The position numbers and the translations under genes were made by a program. The notes beneath the pieces are model-generated. The model did no database searches. It saw only the letters and a program-made list of their open reading frames with translations, and had not been told where the DNA came from. From Microbacterium sp. lyk4-40-TSB-66 (lineage in GTDB: Bacteria; Actinomycetota; Actinomycetes; Actinomycetales; Microbacteriaceae), in NCBI RefSeq assembly GCF_030209475.1, contig NZ_JARVRW010000007.1, positions 62,001 through 126,000 of the forward strand: DNA of 64,000 nucleotides, written 5' to 3'. Positions 8,809-17,530 of the stretch are shown in pieces (position 1 is the stretch's first letter; the number at the start of each line of letters is the position of its first letter).

Positions 8809-8848
8809 GGAAACTGATCGGTTTCCATCACCGTAAACCGATCGGTTT
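8809..8848. promoter_or_regulatory. Double TetR-type operator between divergent genes
   Basis: Two similar palindromes: 8809-8826 (GGAAAC...GTTTCC, one mismatched pair) and 8835-8848 (AAACCGATCGGTTT, perfect). Both have the core GATCGGTTTCC and are spaced about 25 bp apart centre to centre, in the divergent promoter region of the reductase and the TetR gene. Confidence 0.65.
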
Positions 8849-8872
8849 CCATTCGCAAGCCGGAGGCGTAGA

Positions 8873-9508
8873 TTGGGGGACATGACTCCCCCGGCCGCCC
8901 CTTCCCCCGCAGCAGCGCCCCCGACGAGCGAGGCGCCCTCGACGCGCGAACGACTCCTGGACGCGGCGGCGCTGCTGTTCTATACCGTGGGTGTGCACGT
9001 GGGCGTGGACGCCCTGTGCCAGGCGGCGGGGGTGTCGAAGAAGTCCATGTATCAGCTCTTCGGCAGCAAGGACGAGCTGCTGGCGGCGGCACTGCGGCGC
9101 AGCATCCCCGGCTTCTTGGCGAAGCTCATTCCCGAGAACGCCGACTCCCTGTCGGGATCCGAGCGCATCATGTCGCTCTTCGAGCGCGTGGAGGGGCTCG
9201 TGGCGGACCCCGACTTCCGGGGCTGCGCGTACGTCTCCGTCGCCACCGGCATCAAGGCCCCCGACCACCCCGCGCGACAGGTCGTCCTCGATTTCCACGA
9301 CACGCTGACGGAGTACTTCCGCGCCGCGGCGGAAGACGCCGGCGCAGCCGATCCGCTGCTGCTCGCCCACCAGCTCACGATGATCTACGACGGCGTCGGG
9401 ACCCGCGCCGTCGTCCACGGCGGACCGACGCCCGGCCTCGCCGTGGAGACGGCGCGGACGATGCTGAAGACCGCCGGAGCGCGAGCGCACGACGCCGCCG
9501 ACGCCTGA
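8873..9508 (+). CDS. TetR/AcrR-family transcriptional regulator
   Basis: A 211-residue TetR regulator. The N-terminal HTH covers TRERLLDAAALLFY to KKSMYQLFGSKDELLAAAL (residues about 24-75); the rest is the helical ligand/dimer domain. I chose the TTG at 8873 because GGAGG (8862-8866) sits six bases before it; an ATG at 8882 is possible but 15 bases from that site. The gene faces away from the enone reductase gene with two palindromes between them, so it most likely represses that gene and itself. Ligand unknown, perhaps a substrate of the reductase. Confidence 0.85.
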   Translation: MGDMTPPAAPSPAAAPPTSEAPSTRERLLDAAALLFYTVGVHVGVDALCQAAGVSKKSMYQLFGSKDELLAAALRRSIPGFLAKLIPENADSLSGSERIMSLFERVEGLVADPDFRGCAYVSVATGIKAPDHPARQVVLDFHDTLTEYFRAAAEDAGAADPLLLAHQLTMIYDGVGTRAVVHGGPTPGLAVETARTMLKTAGARAHDAADA

Positions 9509-9540
9509 CGGGGCTCCTCCGCTCGCCCCGGCACCCGCTC

Positions 9541-10254
9541 CTACCCCCGGGCGGCGAGCTCCGGGTAGACGGCCTCGAGAGGCGCCGACAATCCGGCCTT
9601 GAGCTGCACCGAGGTGCCGTCGGCGAGCACCTCGTGGCCCCCGGCCTCGAGCGTGTCCAGCACCTGGCCGACGAGGTCGACGGGGTCGAGCTTGGGCCCC
9701 TCCGCACCGGCCGCCATGGCGGTGTCGACGTATCCGACGTGCACACCGACGACGTGGACCCCCGCCGGCAGCAGCTCGAGGCGCAGCGAGTTCGTCGCCG
9801 ACCACAGTGCCGCCTTGCTGGCCGAATAGATGCCCGCACGGGCGTACCAGGCGAGAGCGGAGTGGATGTCGACGATCGCGGTGTCACCGCCCTTCGCCGT
9901 GAGCGTCGGCGCGAAGGCGCGGGCGAGGAAGAGCGGCCCGAAGAAGTTCGTCTCCATGGTCGCGCGGATCTCGTCATCGGAGTGACTCAGGATGCCGGGG
10001 GTCGGCGTCGAGGTACCGGCGTTGTTGATGAGCACGGTGACGTCCGGCGCCTGCTGGACGGCGGCGCGGATGGACGCCGCATCGGTGATGTCGAGCGCGA
10101 GCGGGACGATGCGCTCGTCGCCCCAGTCGCGGGGGGTGCGGGCGGTGGCGTAGACCTTGGCCGCGCCGCGGGCGAGGGCTTCGCGCACGAAATGGCCGCC
10201 GATACCGCCGTTCGCGCCGGTGACGAGGACCACGGCGCCGTTGAGGGAAGTCAT
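9541..10254 (-). CDS. Short-chain dehydrogenase/reductase (SDR)
   Basis: A 237-residue classical SDR. Cofactor motif TGANGGIG at residues 12-19, NNAG at 77-80, catalytic Tyr143 and Lys147 in YSASK. Arg40 after the second strand (ATART) suggests NADP preference. It follows the Old Yellow Enzyme gene in the same direction with an 89-bp gap and an AGGAGCCCT-type ribosome site, so co-transcription is likely. Both would then fall under the TetR regulator at 11.6 kb. Reduction of a carbonyl after OYE reduction of the conjugated C=C is a plausible order; the substrate is not known. Confidence 0.88.
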   Translation of the reverse strand: MTSLNGAVVLVTGANGGIGGHFVREALARGAAKVYATARTPRDWGDERIVPLALDITDAASIRAAVQQAPDVTVLINNAGTSTPTPGILSHSDDEIRATMETNFFGPLFLARAFAPTLTAKGGDTAIVDIHSALAWYARAGIYSASKAALWSATNSLRLELLPAGVHVVGVHVGYVDTAMAAGAEGPKLDPVDLVGQVLDTLEAGGHEVLADGTSVQLKAGLSAPLEAVYPELAARG

Positions 10255-10343
10255 GAGTGAAGGGCTCCTGAAGAGATGATGCGGACGAGGGGGGTGCGCC
10301 CGGGGCGGACGTCGGGTCCGCCCGCCCCGGGCACATCGATGGG

Positions 10344-11422
10344 TCAGACGGAGGCGAGGGTCGGGTAGTCGACGTACCCGTGAGCGCCGCCGACGTACAG
10401 CGTCGAGGGGTCGAGGTCGTTCAGCGGCGCGTCGGTGCGGAGCCGCTCGACGATGTCGGGGTTGGCCAGCGCGAAGCGCCCGAGCGGGGCGATATCGGCC
10501 AGGCCGCTGTCGATGTCGGCGGCGATGCCCTCGCGTTCGCGCCCGTACCGGACCACGAGCACGGCGGTGGGCCAGACCTCGCGGAAGGAGGCGAGCAGCT
10601 CGTCGTCGCCGAGGTGGTGAACGTGGAGGTAGACGAGGTTGAGTTTTGCGAGCTCGCCCACCAGGTACCGGTACTGCGCGCGCACGGCCGCGGTGTCGCC
10701 CTCGTCGAGCCCTCCGAGGGGGAAGGCCGGCGAGATGCGGATGCCCGTGCGATCGGCGCCGATCTCGTCGGCGACGGCGCGGGCCACCTCGATGACGAAC
10801 CGGGCCCGGTTCTCGATCGAGCCGCCGTACTCGTCGGTGCGGTGGTTGCGTTGGGGGCGAGGAACTGGTGCAGCAGATATCCGTTGGCGGCGTGGAGTTC
10901 CACTCCGTCGGCTCCCGCGGCGATGGCGGAGGCGGCGGCGTGGCGGAACTCGCCGATCACGTCCTGGATGTCGGCGACCGACAGTTCACGCGGCACCGTC
11001 GTCTTCTGCGGACCCTGGGGGGTGTACATGTCCTGCTCGGCGGAGATCGCCGACGGCGCGACCGGCTGACGATGGTGCGGGGTGTTGTCGGGGTGGGAGA
11101 TCCTGCCGACGTGCATGAGCTGGATGAAGAGGTGCCCGCCGTTCTCGTGCACGGCATCCGCGATCTCACGCCATCCCGCGATCTGGTCGGGCGTGTAGAT
11201 GCCGGGGGTGTTCATGTAGCCTTGCCCGTCGCCGGACGGCTGGGTCCCCTCGGTGATCAGCAGACCGAGCGACGCGCGCTGAGCGTAGTACTCCGCCGCG
11301 AGCCCACCCGGCGTGCCATCCGCGTTCGCGCGGTTGCGCGTCATCGGCGCCAGCGCGAGACGGTGCGACAGCGCGATCCCGCCGAGGGTGAAGGGCTGCC
11401 AGAGAGAGGTGGGAGAGTTCAT
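10344..11422 (-). pseudogene. Old Yellow Enzyme-type alkene reductase, broken by a 1-base frameshift
   Basis: Together two frames make a full-length OYE (FMN ene-reductase, about 360 residues). The N-terminal part from the ATG at 11422 carries the FMN and substrate residues: APMTRNRA, ITEGTQPSG, and the His/Asn pair in [14 protein letters not shown]. After LAPN the frame is lost near 10848. The frame shifted by one base continues the family sequence ([10 protein letters not shown], then [19 protein letters not shown]) to the stop at 10344. Inserting one base near 10848-10849 restores the whole protein. This is either a recent mutation or a sequencing error; flanking codons show no other decay, which favours error or a very young lesion. 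It is divergent from the TetR gene with an operator between. Confidence 0.85.
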
Positions 11423-11535
11423 GTGGGTGACATTCCTTTGCATGGAGGGTGTGTCGCGGTGGCGGCTCGCACGATGGGCGAGCCGTGACGCGGCCTCGGG
11501 TGGATCAGCGCGAAGGGTGTCGGGTTCCCGTCGCA

Positions 11536-11565
11536 CTGACTACACTCAAAACTGAGCATAGTCAG
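11536..11565. promoter_or_regulatory. Nested TetR operator
   Basis: Outer arms CTGACTA (11536-11542) and TAGTCAG (11559-11565) enclose ACTCA-AAAC-TGAGC (11544-11557). It lies between the divergent OYE and TetR genes. The inner ACTCA-N4-TGAG unit recurs upstream of the alpha/beta hydrolase gene at 13978-13991. Confidence 0.65.
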
Positions 11566-11587
11566 AATCTATTCCCGAAGGATGTCC

Positions 11588-12190
11588 ATGTCAGTCGCCA
11601 ACGAAACGCCGGGGCGTCGCGAGCGCAACAAGCAGGCGAAGCTCGAGCGCATCACCGCGGTCGCCACCGAGCTGTTCGCGACGCACAGCGTCGACGAGGT
11701 CACCACGCAGCAGATCGCCGACGCGGCCGACATCGGCGCCGGCACGCTCTTCCTCTACGCCAAGACGAAGGGGGAGCTCCTGCTCCTGGCACAGAACGCC
11801 CTGTACGAGGTGGCCCTGGAGCGCGGGCTGGCTGCGAGCGCGGCGGCCCCCTCGGCACTCGCCGCCCTCATGGCGCTCGTCGAGCCCGTCGTCCGCTGCA
11901 ACCGCGCGCAGATAGACAACGGACGCGCCTACCTTCGCGAGATGGTGTTCGGCGATCCCACCGAGCCCCACCACGCCGCGGCGCTGGCCATCGTCGGGCG
12001 AACGGAGGCCGCCGCGGCGGCCCTCCTCGTGAGACACCTGCGACTCGACCTCGTCGAGGCGCAGGCCCTGGCGAGCGTGGTCTCCGCGGTCCTGTTCCTG
12101 ACCATGTCCCGCAGCGACCAGGTCGACAGCAGCGTCGAGCAGCTGCTCACCGACGTCCGAACCCAGCTCGCCGCCGCGCTTCCCCGGTGA
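11588..12190 (+). CDS. TetR/AcrR-family transcriptional regulator
   Basis: A 200-residue TetR protein: HTH in RERNKQAKLERITAVATELF to IGAGTLFLYAKTKGELLLLA, followed by a helical ligand domain. Two ATGs are possible; AAGG at 11578-11581 is six bases before the second (11588), which I take as the start (the other, 11582, adds two residues). It is divergent from the OYE gene. Because its probable operator half-sites are repeated before the hydrolase/unknown-protein operon 2 kb away, it likely controls both transcription units. The ligand may be an unsaturated or cyclic carbonyl compound handled by these enzymes. Confidence 0.85.
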   Translation: MSVANETPGRRERNKQAKLERITAVATELFATHSVDEVTTQQIADAADIGAGTLFLYAKTKGELLLLAQNALYEVALERGLAASAAAPSALAALMALVEPVVRCNRAQIDNGRAYLREMVFGDPTEPHHAAALAIVGRTEAAAAALLVRHLRLDLVEAQALASVVSAVLFLTMSRSDQVDSSVEQLLTDVRTQLAAALPR

Positions 12191-12191
12191 C

Positions 12192-12228
12192 CGGAGAGGG
12201 GGAACCTCTGCGAAGCTCCCCTTCTCCG
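12192..12228. terminator. Bidirectional terminator hairpin
   Basis: Arms 12192-12205 and 12215-12228 pair at 12 of 14 positions around a 9-base loop. It fills the gap between the convergent TetR gene and the minus-strand unknown gene. Confidence 0.6.
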
Positions 12229-12232
12229 TCGT

Positions 12233-13030
12233 TCAGCTTTCGGCGTGAGGCAGGATCCGGCTGTCGCGCACGTAGGTGAGGGCCTCGACGACGTCGTACG
12301 CGTGGATCGCGGACACGTGCGGAGCCAGCAGGTCGCCGAGTTGCGGCGCGTACTCGGCGTAGAACGCGTCGCGCGCCGCATCGTCGACGAAGCCCAGGAT
12401 CAGCGAGGCGTGCAGGTGCTGGTCGGCGGGATTGTCGTGAGCCACGTTCGGGGTGTCCCAGGTCTTCTCACTCCACGGGAGGAAGACCTGGGTGCGCAGC
12501 TCGGTGAGCGAACCGACGGCGATGAGCGCCGGGGTGAGCGTCTTCTTGACGAATCGGTGGAAGGCGACCGTCCCCTCCTCCTCACCTCTGCGCAGGTAGA
12601 TGAGGGCCCGCGAACCGGTCTTCCGCCCCGGTGCGACGTCGTACCATCGCGACGTTCCCGGAGGACCGGCGTGCAGCAGGGTGCGGCGGAAGATGTTCAC
12701 CTCGTCCTCGAACGCCAGCGCGGTCTGCTTGCGGCCGGCCAGGGGCGAGAGGACGTTCTCGAAGGTGACCTCGGCGATGCCGTCGATGCGGCGATCCTCC
12801 GGGATCGCGGCCTCGATGCCCGGCGCGGACGGCCAGCGGCCGGGATTATGGGCGTCGAGATGGATCTGCCGATACTCCAGCAGTCCGGGAGTCGCCGCGA
12901 TGATGCCCGAGTGCGGTCCCTTCCATCGATCCATCCCCTCCTGCCGCGGCTTGTCGGATCGCATCCAGAGCAGGATCGATGAGGTGAAGTGGGTGGACAC
13001 ACCCGGCTTGTCGTTCGTGCTGTCGGCCAT
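12233..13030 (-). CDS. Conserved-looking protein of unknown function, possibly two EthD-like halves
   Basis: A 265-residue soluble protein that I do not firmly recognise. Two halves each suggest a ferredoxin-like (dimeric alpha/beta barrel) unit: SSILLWMRSDKPRQEGMDRWKGPHSGII near the N terminus resembles EthD openings, and HASLILGFVDDAARDAFYAEYAP near residue 220 resembles the second. Good start at 13030. It is the second gene after the alpha/beta hydrolase, 27 bp apart, in the unit I place under the TetR regulator. EthD-like proteins often act on or bind polycyclic or ether compounds; a role in the same degradation route is inferred from position only. Confidence 0.6.
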   Translation of the reverse strand: MADSTNDKPGVSTHFTSSILLWMRSDKPRQEGMDRWKGPHSGIIAATPGLLEYRQIHLDAHNPGRWPSAPGIEAAIPEDRRIDGIAEVTFENVLSPLAGRKQTALAFEDEVNIFRRTLLHAGPPGTSRWYDVAPGRKTGSRALIYLRRGEEEGTVAFHRFVKKTLTPALIAVGSLTELRTQVFLPWSEKTWDTPNVAHDNPADQHLHASLILGFVDDAARDAFYAEYAPQLGDLLAPHVSAIHAYDVVEALTYVRDSRILPHAES

Positions 13031-13057
13031 GGCTTCTCCTGTGGGGACCGGCGCGGG

Positions 13058-13924
13058 TCAGTCGTTGAGGAACTCGGCGGCGACGGGGGCGAACTGCTCC
13101 CAGTACTGGAAGACCCCACCGTGTCCGGAGTTCGGGTAGATGATCACCCGCGAGCCCGCGATGCGCCGGTGCAGGTCCTCCGAGAGCACGGAGGGCACCA
13201 TGCGGTCGTTGTCGCCGTTCGCGATCAGGGTCGGCTGGGTGATGACCGAAAGGTCGGACGGCGCCGAACGGCCGTAGCGGACGATCGCCTTCAACTGCCG
13301 GGTGAAGCCGGCGTTCTTCATCGGCTCATCGCGATCGACGGTGCGCTCCTTGAGACGCTCGACGAACGCCTTGCCCGCCTTCTTCCCGGCCGCGTCACGA
13401 TTGAAGAAGAGGAACTCCTTCGGGTCGGAGCGCGTGATCACCGACCGGAAGATGTCCCAGTAGGTCACGCCGACCACCTTGTCCATGTCTTTCCCGCCGC
13501 GCGGCCCGGTGCCGGTGAGCACGAGCTTGCGCACCAGCTCGGGATGCTTCACGACGAGGTCCTGCGCGATCATGCCCCCCATCGAGAACGAGAAGACGTC
13601 GATCTTGTCGTAACCGAGACCCCGGGTGATGAAGCGGTATGCGTCGTCGGCTGCTTCTTCGAGGGTGTCGGGGACTCGTCCGGAGGACGCTCCGACGCCG
13701 AGCTGGTCGAAGGTGATGACGCGGCGGGTCCGGGCGATCGCGTCGACGATGCGCGGATCCCAATTGTCGAGGGTCGCCGCGAGGTGGACGAAGAAGATGA
13801 CCGGAACGTCTTCTCTCGGACCGAGCTCGCGGTAGGCGAACGTGTCGCCGTCGACGGTGAGCGTCTTCGCCGGCGCGAGCGCATATGAGGTGATGAGAGG
13901 TTCGGACGTGCTGCCGGTGGCCAT
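13058..13924 (-). CDS. Alpha/beta-fold hydrolase
   Basis: A 288-residue alpha/beta-hydrolase similar to haloperoxidase/ester and C-C bond hydrolases. VHLAATLDNWDPR (residues 46-58) holds the oxyanion region, SFSMGG the nucleophile Ser114, GDNDRMV the acid region and SGHGG the His. ATG at 13924 with a GGAG ribosome site. It leads a two-gene unit with the unknown 265-residue protein. Upstream lie ACTCA/TGAGT repeats shared with the TetR-OYE intergenic region, so co-regulation with the ene-reductase and SDR is likely. Substrate unknown. Confidence 0.85.
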   Translation of the reverse strand: MATGSTSEPLITSYALAPAKTLTVDGDTFAYRELGPREDVPVIFFVHLAATLDNWDPRIVDAIARTRRVITFDQLGVGASSGRVPDTLEEAADDAYRFITRGLGYDKIDVFSFSMGGMIAQDLVVKHPELVRKLVLTGTGPRGGKDMDKVVGVTYWDIFRSVITRSDPKEFLFFNRDAAGKKAGKAFVERLKERTVDRDEPMKNAGFTRQLKAIVRYGRSAPSDLSVITQPTLIANGDNDRMVPSVLSEDLHRRIAGSRVIIYPNSGHGGVFQYWEQFAPVAAEFLND

Positions 13925-13971
13925 GGCGGGCTCCTTCGATGCTGACGGGTACGCGTGATGCCCTCGCATTC

Positions 13972-14005
13972 GAGTGCACTCAATTATGAGTCGCCTCATT
14001 ACTCA
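13972..14005. promoter_or_regulatory. ACTCA/TGAGT repeat operator
   Basis: Contains GAGTGCACTC (13972-13981, perfect palindrome), ACTCA-ATTA-TGAGT (13978-13991, perfect arms) and a third ACTCA at 14001-14005. It lies 48-81 bp before the hydrolase start. The N4-spaced unit matches the one in front of the TetR gene at 11544-11557. Confidence 0.6.
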
Positions 14006-14028
14006 ACGTCAAGCATGGGGTTTCCGCC

Positions 14029-15285
14029 TCAGGCCCGTACGTGGACCCCCTGCGATCCCACGGGCACGAGTCGCGTGAGTTGCGTGACGTGCCGCGGTTC
14101 CAGTTCGTCGATCGACGAGACGCCCAGCAGGGTCATCGTGCGCTCGATCTCACTGCGAAGGATCGCGATGGTGCGGTCCACGCCCTGCCGTCCGCCGGCC
14201 ATGAGTCCGTAGAGGTAGGCGCGGCCGATGAGGGTGAACTTCGCCCCGAGCGCGATGGATGCCACGATGTCGGCGCCGTTCATGATGCCGGTGTCGACCA
14301 TGACCGTGGCGTCCTTGCCCACCTCGCGCACCACCGTGGGCAGCAGGTGGAAGGGGATGGGTGCGCGGTCGAGCTGACGCCCGCCGTGGTTGGAGAGGAC
14401 GATGCCGTCGACGCCCTGATCGACCAGGCGTGCGGCATCCTGCACGTTCTGGACGCCCTTGACCACGATCTTGCCGGGCCACATGCGCCGGATGACGTCG
14501 AGGTCGTCGTAGCTGATGGTGGGGTCCATCGCGGCGTTCAGCAGCTCGCCGACGGTGCCGCCGGTGGTGCTGAGCGAGGCGAACTCGAGCTTGGGGGTGG
14601 TGAGGAAGTCGATCCACCACCAGGGGCGCGGGATCGCGTTGACGATGGTGCCGACGGTCAACTGCGGCGGGATCGAGAAGCCGTTGCGCTTGTCGCGCAG
14701 GCGGGCCCCGGCGATGGGTGTGTCGACGGTGAACTGCAGCGTGTCGAACCCGGCCGCAGCGGCCCGCTCCACGAGACCGTACGAGATGGAGCGATCCTTC
14801 ATCACGTACAACTGGAACCAGTTGCGACCGACCGGGTTGGCGGCCTTGACCCCCTCGATCGAGGTCGTGCCGAGGGTCGAGAGGGTGAAGGGGATGCCGG
14901 CGGCCGCCGCCGCAGACGCTCCCGCCGTCTCGCCCTCGGTCTGCATCAGCCGGGTGAACCCGGTGGGCGCGATGCCGAACGGCAGCGCCGAGGGCCCGCC
15001 GAGGATCTCGCACGAGGTGTCAACCACGGCGGCGGGGCGCAGGATGTCGGGGTGGAACTCCACGTCCTGGAACGCGCGACGAGCGCGCTCCAGTGACAGC
15101 TCGCCCTCGGCGGCACCGTCGGTGTAGTCGAAGGCGGCTTTGGGCGTGCGACGCTTCGCGATCGTGCGGAGGTCCGCGATCGTGAGCGCCGCATCCAGCC
15201 GGCGCTTGCGCGCGTCGAGCTCGGGCTTCTTGAACTGCATGAGCTCGAGGAGCTCGCCGACCTTCGGCAGCTGACGCTGAACCAT
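14029..15285 (-). CDS. lldD2: FMN-dependent L-lactate dehydrogenase, LldD2 type
   Basis: A 418-residue FMN alpha-hydroxyacid oxidase family protein that would oxidise L-lactate to pyruvate and pass electrons to the quinone pool. It matches the Mycobacterium LldD2 type closely from memory: [59 protein letters not shown], and the catalytic His in [12 protein letters not shown] with [12 protein letters not shown] binding FMN phosphate. A related 2-hydroxyacid cannot be excluded as substrate. It is monocistronic. An LldR-type GntR palindrome 17 bp upstream suggests lactate-responsive control, although no GntR gene is next to it. Confidence 0.85.
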   Translation of the reverse strand: MVQRQLPKVGELLELMQFKKPELDARKRRLDAALTIADLRTIAKRRTPKAAFDYTDGAAEGELSLERARRAFQDVEFHPDILRPAAVVDTSCEILGGPSALPFGIAPTGFTRLMQTEGETAGASAAAAAGIPFTLSTLGTTSIEGVKAANPVGRNWFQLYVMKDRSISYGLVERAAAAGFDTLQFTVDTPIAGARLRDKRNGFSIPPQLTVGTIVNAIPRPWWWIDFLTTPKLEFASLSTTGGTVGELLNAAMDPTISYDDLDVIRRMWPGKIVVKGVQNVQDAARLVDQGVDGIVLSNHGGRQLDRAPIPFHLLPTVVREVGKDATVMVDTGIMNGADIVASIALGAKFTLIGRAYLYGLMAGGRQGVDRTIAILRSEIERTMTLLGVSSIDELEPRHVTQLTRLVPVGSQGVHVRA

Positions 15286-15301
15286 GGGGGTCTCTCTTTC
15301 G

Positions 15302-15316
15302 TGTGGTCTGACCACA
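15302..15316. promoter_or_regulatory. LldR/FadR-type (GntR) operator
   Basis: Perfect TGTGGTC-T-GACCACA. The core TGGTNNNACCA is the binding pattern known for LldR and other FadR-subfamily GntR regulators. It lies 17 bp before the lldD2 start, overlapping the expected promoter. Confidence 0.7.
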
Positions 15317-15347
15317 TCGTACGCGCGAGAGAGCCCCCGGGCCAGGG

Positions 15348-16820
15348 TCAATGCACCGGCATCCCCTCGACAGCCTCGACCTGCTTCGGCGTGCGCACGA
15401 ACGCCGCCAGCACGATGACGGCCAACGACAGGCACGCCGCGACGAAGAAAGCCGAGTGGATGCCGGAGGCCGTGGCATCCACCGGCGATGCGCCGTCGCC
15501 CGACGTCGCCGCCGCGGCGCCCACGGTCATGAGCGTGACGAAGACCGCCGTGCCGGCCGCACCGGCGAGCTGCTGGACGGTGGAGACGATCGCGGAGCCG
15601 TGCGGGTAGAGCTCGCGCGGGAGCGAGCCGAGCGCCGAGGTCATGAGGGGCGTGAACATGAAAGCCAGCCCCAGGCTCAGCACGCAATGCACGGCGATGA
15701 CGAAGCCGATCGGCGTCGAGGTCGACAGCGTCGCGAAGCCCCACAGGGCGAGGCTGGCGACGACCGCGCCCGGCAGCACGAGGGGCCGCGCGCCGAAGCG
15801 GTCGAAGAGGTTGCCGACGATGGGAGCCATGAGGCCCATGAGCAACCCGCCGGGCAGCAGCATCAGGCCGGTGGGCAGCGTTCCGAGGCCGAGCACGTTC
15901 TGCAGGTACAGCGGCAGCAGGATCAGCACGCCGAACAGCGTCGTCATGGCGACCACGACGAGGATCACGGCGACGGTGAATGCGGAGTGACGGAAGACCG
16001 CGAGGTTCAGCAGCACCCGGTCGGTGGAGCCGAGACGAAGCTGACGCACGACGAAGGCCGCGAGCGCCAGGGCCCCGACGACGAGGGGGATCCAGACCGG
16101 AACGATCGCGTGACCGCCGGCCGCCTCGCCGATGCTCGACAGGCCGAAGATGATGCCACCGAAGGCGAGGGCCGAGAGCACGACCGACGGCACGTCGAGG
16201 GTGACGCGACGGGTCTCGGTGAGGTTGCGCACCCACCGGGCGCCGAGGGCGATCGCGACGAGGGCGATCGGCACCATCACGATGAACATCGCCCGCCACG
16301 GGAAGACCGACAGGATCAGGCCCGAGACGGTGGGCCCTACGGCCGGCGCCACCGAGATGACGATCGAGATGAGGCCCATCATGCGTCCGCGCCGGTGGGC
16401 GGGGACGACGTTGAGCACGGTCGTGAACAGCAGCGGGATCATGATCGCCGTGCCGGACGCCTGCACGATGCGCCCGAGTAGCAGGACCCCGAAGCCCGGG
16501 GCGACGGCGGCGATCACTGTTCCGAGCGTGAACAGCCCCATCGCGGTGAAGAACAGCGTGCGCAGGGGGAAGCGCTGGATGAGGAACCCCGTGGCCGGGA
16601 TGACGACGGCCATGGTGAGCAGGAAGGCCGTGGTGAGCCACTGCGCGGTGGCGGCGGAGATGTCGAGCTCGCGCATGAGCTCGGGCAGCGCGACACCCAT
16701 GATCGTCTCGTTCAGGATGACGACGAAGGCGGCGACGACGAGCAGCGCGATGACGGCGCCCGGACGCACGGCGGCCTTTCCGGGCGGGGCGGCGGTGGGG
16801 ACGGTTCCGGTGGCGACCAT
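15348..16820 (-). CDS. MFS transporter, DHA2-type multidrug exporter
   Basis: A 490-residue protein with about 14 hydrophobic segments. Helix 1 reads [21 protein letters not shown] (DHA2 style, Asn/Glu in place of the common Asp), followed by [17 protein letters not shown] and [10 protein letters not shown] (motif C-like). [15 protein letters not shown] matches the DHA2 region after helix 6. It exports hydrophobic compounds by proton antiport. It is divergent from a TetR gene, with a perfect palindrome between them, the usual arrangement of a drug pump and its repressor. Confidence 0.87.
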   Translation of the reverse strand: MVATGTVPTAAPPGKAAVRPGAVIALLVVAAFVVILNETIMGVALPELMRELDISAATAQWLTTAFLLTMAVVIPATGFLIQRFPLRTLFFTAMGLFTLGTVIAAVAPGFGVLLLGRIVQASGTAIMIPLLFTTVLNVVPAHRRGRMMGLISIVISVAPAVGPTVSGLILSVFPWRAMFIVMVPIALVAIALGARWVRNLTETRRVTLDVPSVVLSALAFGGIIFGLSSIGEAAGGHAIVPVWIPLVVGALALAAFVVRQLRLGSTDRVLLNLAVFRHSAFTVAVILVVVAMTTLFGVLILLPLYLQNVLGLGTLPTGLMLLPGGLLMGLMAPIVGNLFDRFGARPLVLPGAVVASLALWGFATLSTSTPIGFVIAVHCVLSLGLAFMFTPLMTSALGSLPRELYPHGSAIVSTVQQLAGAAGTAVFVTLMTVGAAAATSGDGASPVDATASGIHSAFFVAACLSLAVIVLAAFVRTPKQVEAVEGMPVH

Positions 16821-16862
16821 GGACGACCAATCTGAACGGAAGGTGAGCAGCTAGTGACATTG

Positions 16863-16877
16863 TGGCAGTGACTGCCA
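16863..16877. promoter_or_regulatory. TetR operator
   Basis: Perfect TGGCAGT-G-ACTGCCA between the divergent DHA2 exporter and TetR genes, 43 bp before the exporter start and 26 bp before the regulator ATG. Confidence 0.65.
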
Positions 16878-16903
16878 ATAAGACATGGACTACTGTAGCC
16901 GAC

Positions 16904-17524
16904 ATGGAGACCGCAGCGGCACCCGTCGGCGAGGCGCTACGCGACCGTCGGCGCCGCGAGACGACGCTCGAGATCTGCGAGGCCGCCCTCGACCTGTTCG
17001 AGGAGAAGGGCGTCGCGCGCACGACCGTCGACGAGATCGCCGCCCGCGCGGGCGTCTCGGCCCGCACCTTCTTCCGCCTCGCGGGCACGAAGGAGGACGC
17101 CGTCTTCATCGACGACGAACGCTTCGTGACCGCCTTCGCCGAGATCGGTGCCGACGGCGACGACATCGCCGCCCTCACCCGGGCGTTGCGAGAGGTGTTC
17201 GCCCGCGAACTCGACCGCCTGCATGCCGACGCCCACGCGCGTGCCCGATTCCTGCGCGTGCGGCGCCTCATCGGTCACGAACCGGCACTGCTCGGCGCCG
17301 CCATCCGCCGCGAGGCGACCTCGTCCGACCGGTTCGTCCCCGAGATCGCCGCGCGCATCGGCCTCAGCGAGCTCGACGTTCGCGCGGCGATCGGTCTCGC
17401 GGCCCTCGAGATGCGCACGGCCCTCGACGAGTGGGCGCGCCGCGCCGATCGCGGTGAAGAAGCGGACCTCCCCGCCCTTCACCGCGAGATCCGGACGCTG
17501 CTCGGGGCCGCGGCCGCCGACTGA
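16904..17524 (+). CDS. TetR/AcrR-family transcriptional regulator
   Basis: A 206-residue regulator; HTH from [22 protein letters not shown] to [18 protein letters not shown] (residues about 14-60), then a variable helical ligand domain. I chose the ATG at 16904 because the in-frame GTG at 16862 lies within the palindromic operator. It is divergent from the DHA2 exporter, which it most likely represses together with itself, inducing it when a toxic substrate binds. Confidence 0.87.
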   Translation: METAAAPVGEALRDRRRRETTLEICEAALDLFEEKGVARTTVDEIAARAGVSARTFFRLAGTKEDAVFIDDERFVTAFAEIGADGDDIAALTRALREVFARELDRLHADAHARARFLRVRRLIGHEPALLGAAIRREATSSDRFVPEIAARIGLSELDVRAAIGLAALEMRTALDEWARRADRGEEADLPALHREIRTLLGAAAAD

Positions 17525-17530
17525 CCCGGC

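Noticed and set aside
14029..17271. A 1080-residue minus-strand frame as one giant protein
   Set aside because: It runs antiphase through the MFS and TetR genes; only the last 418 codons encode LldD2, with a start at 15285.
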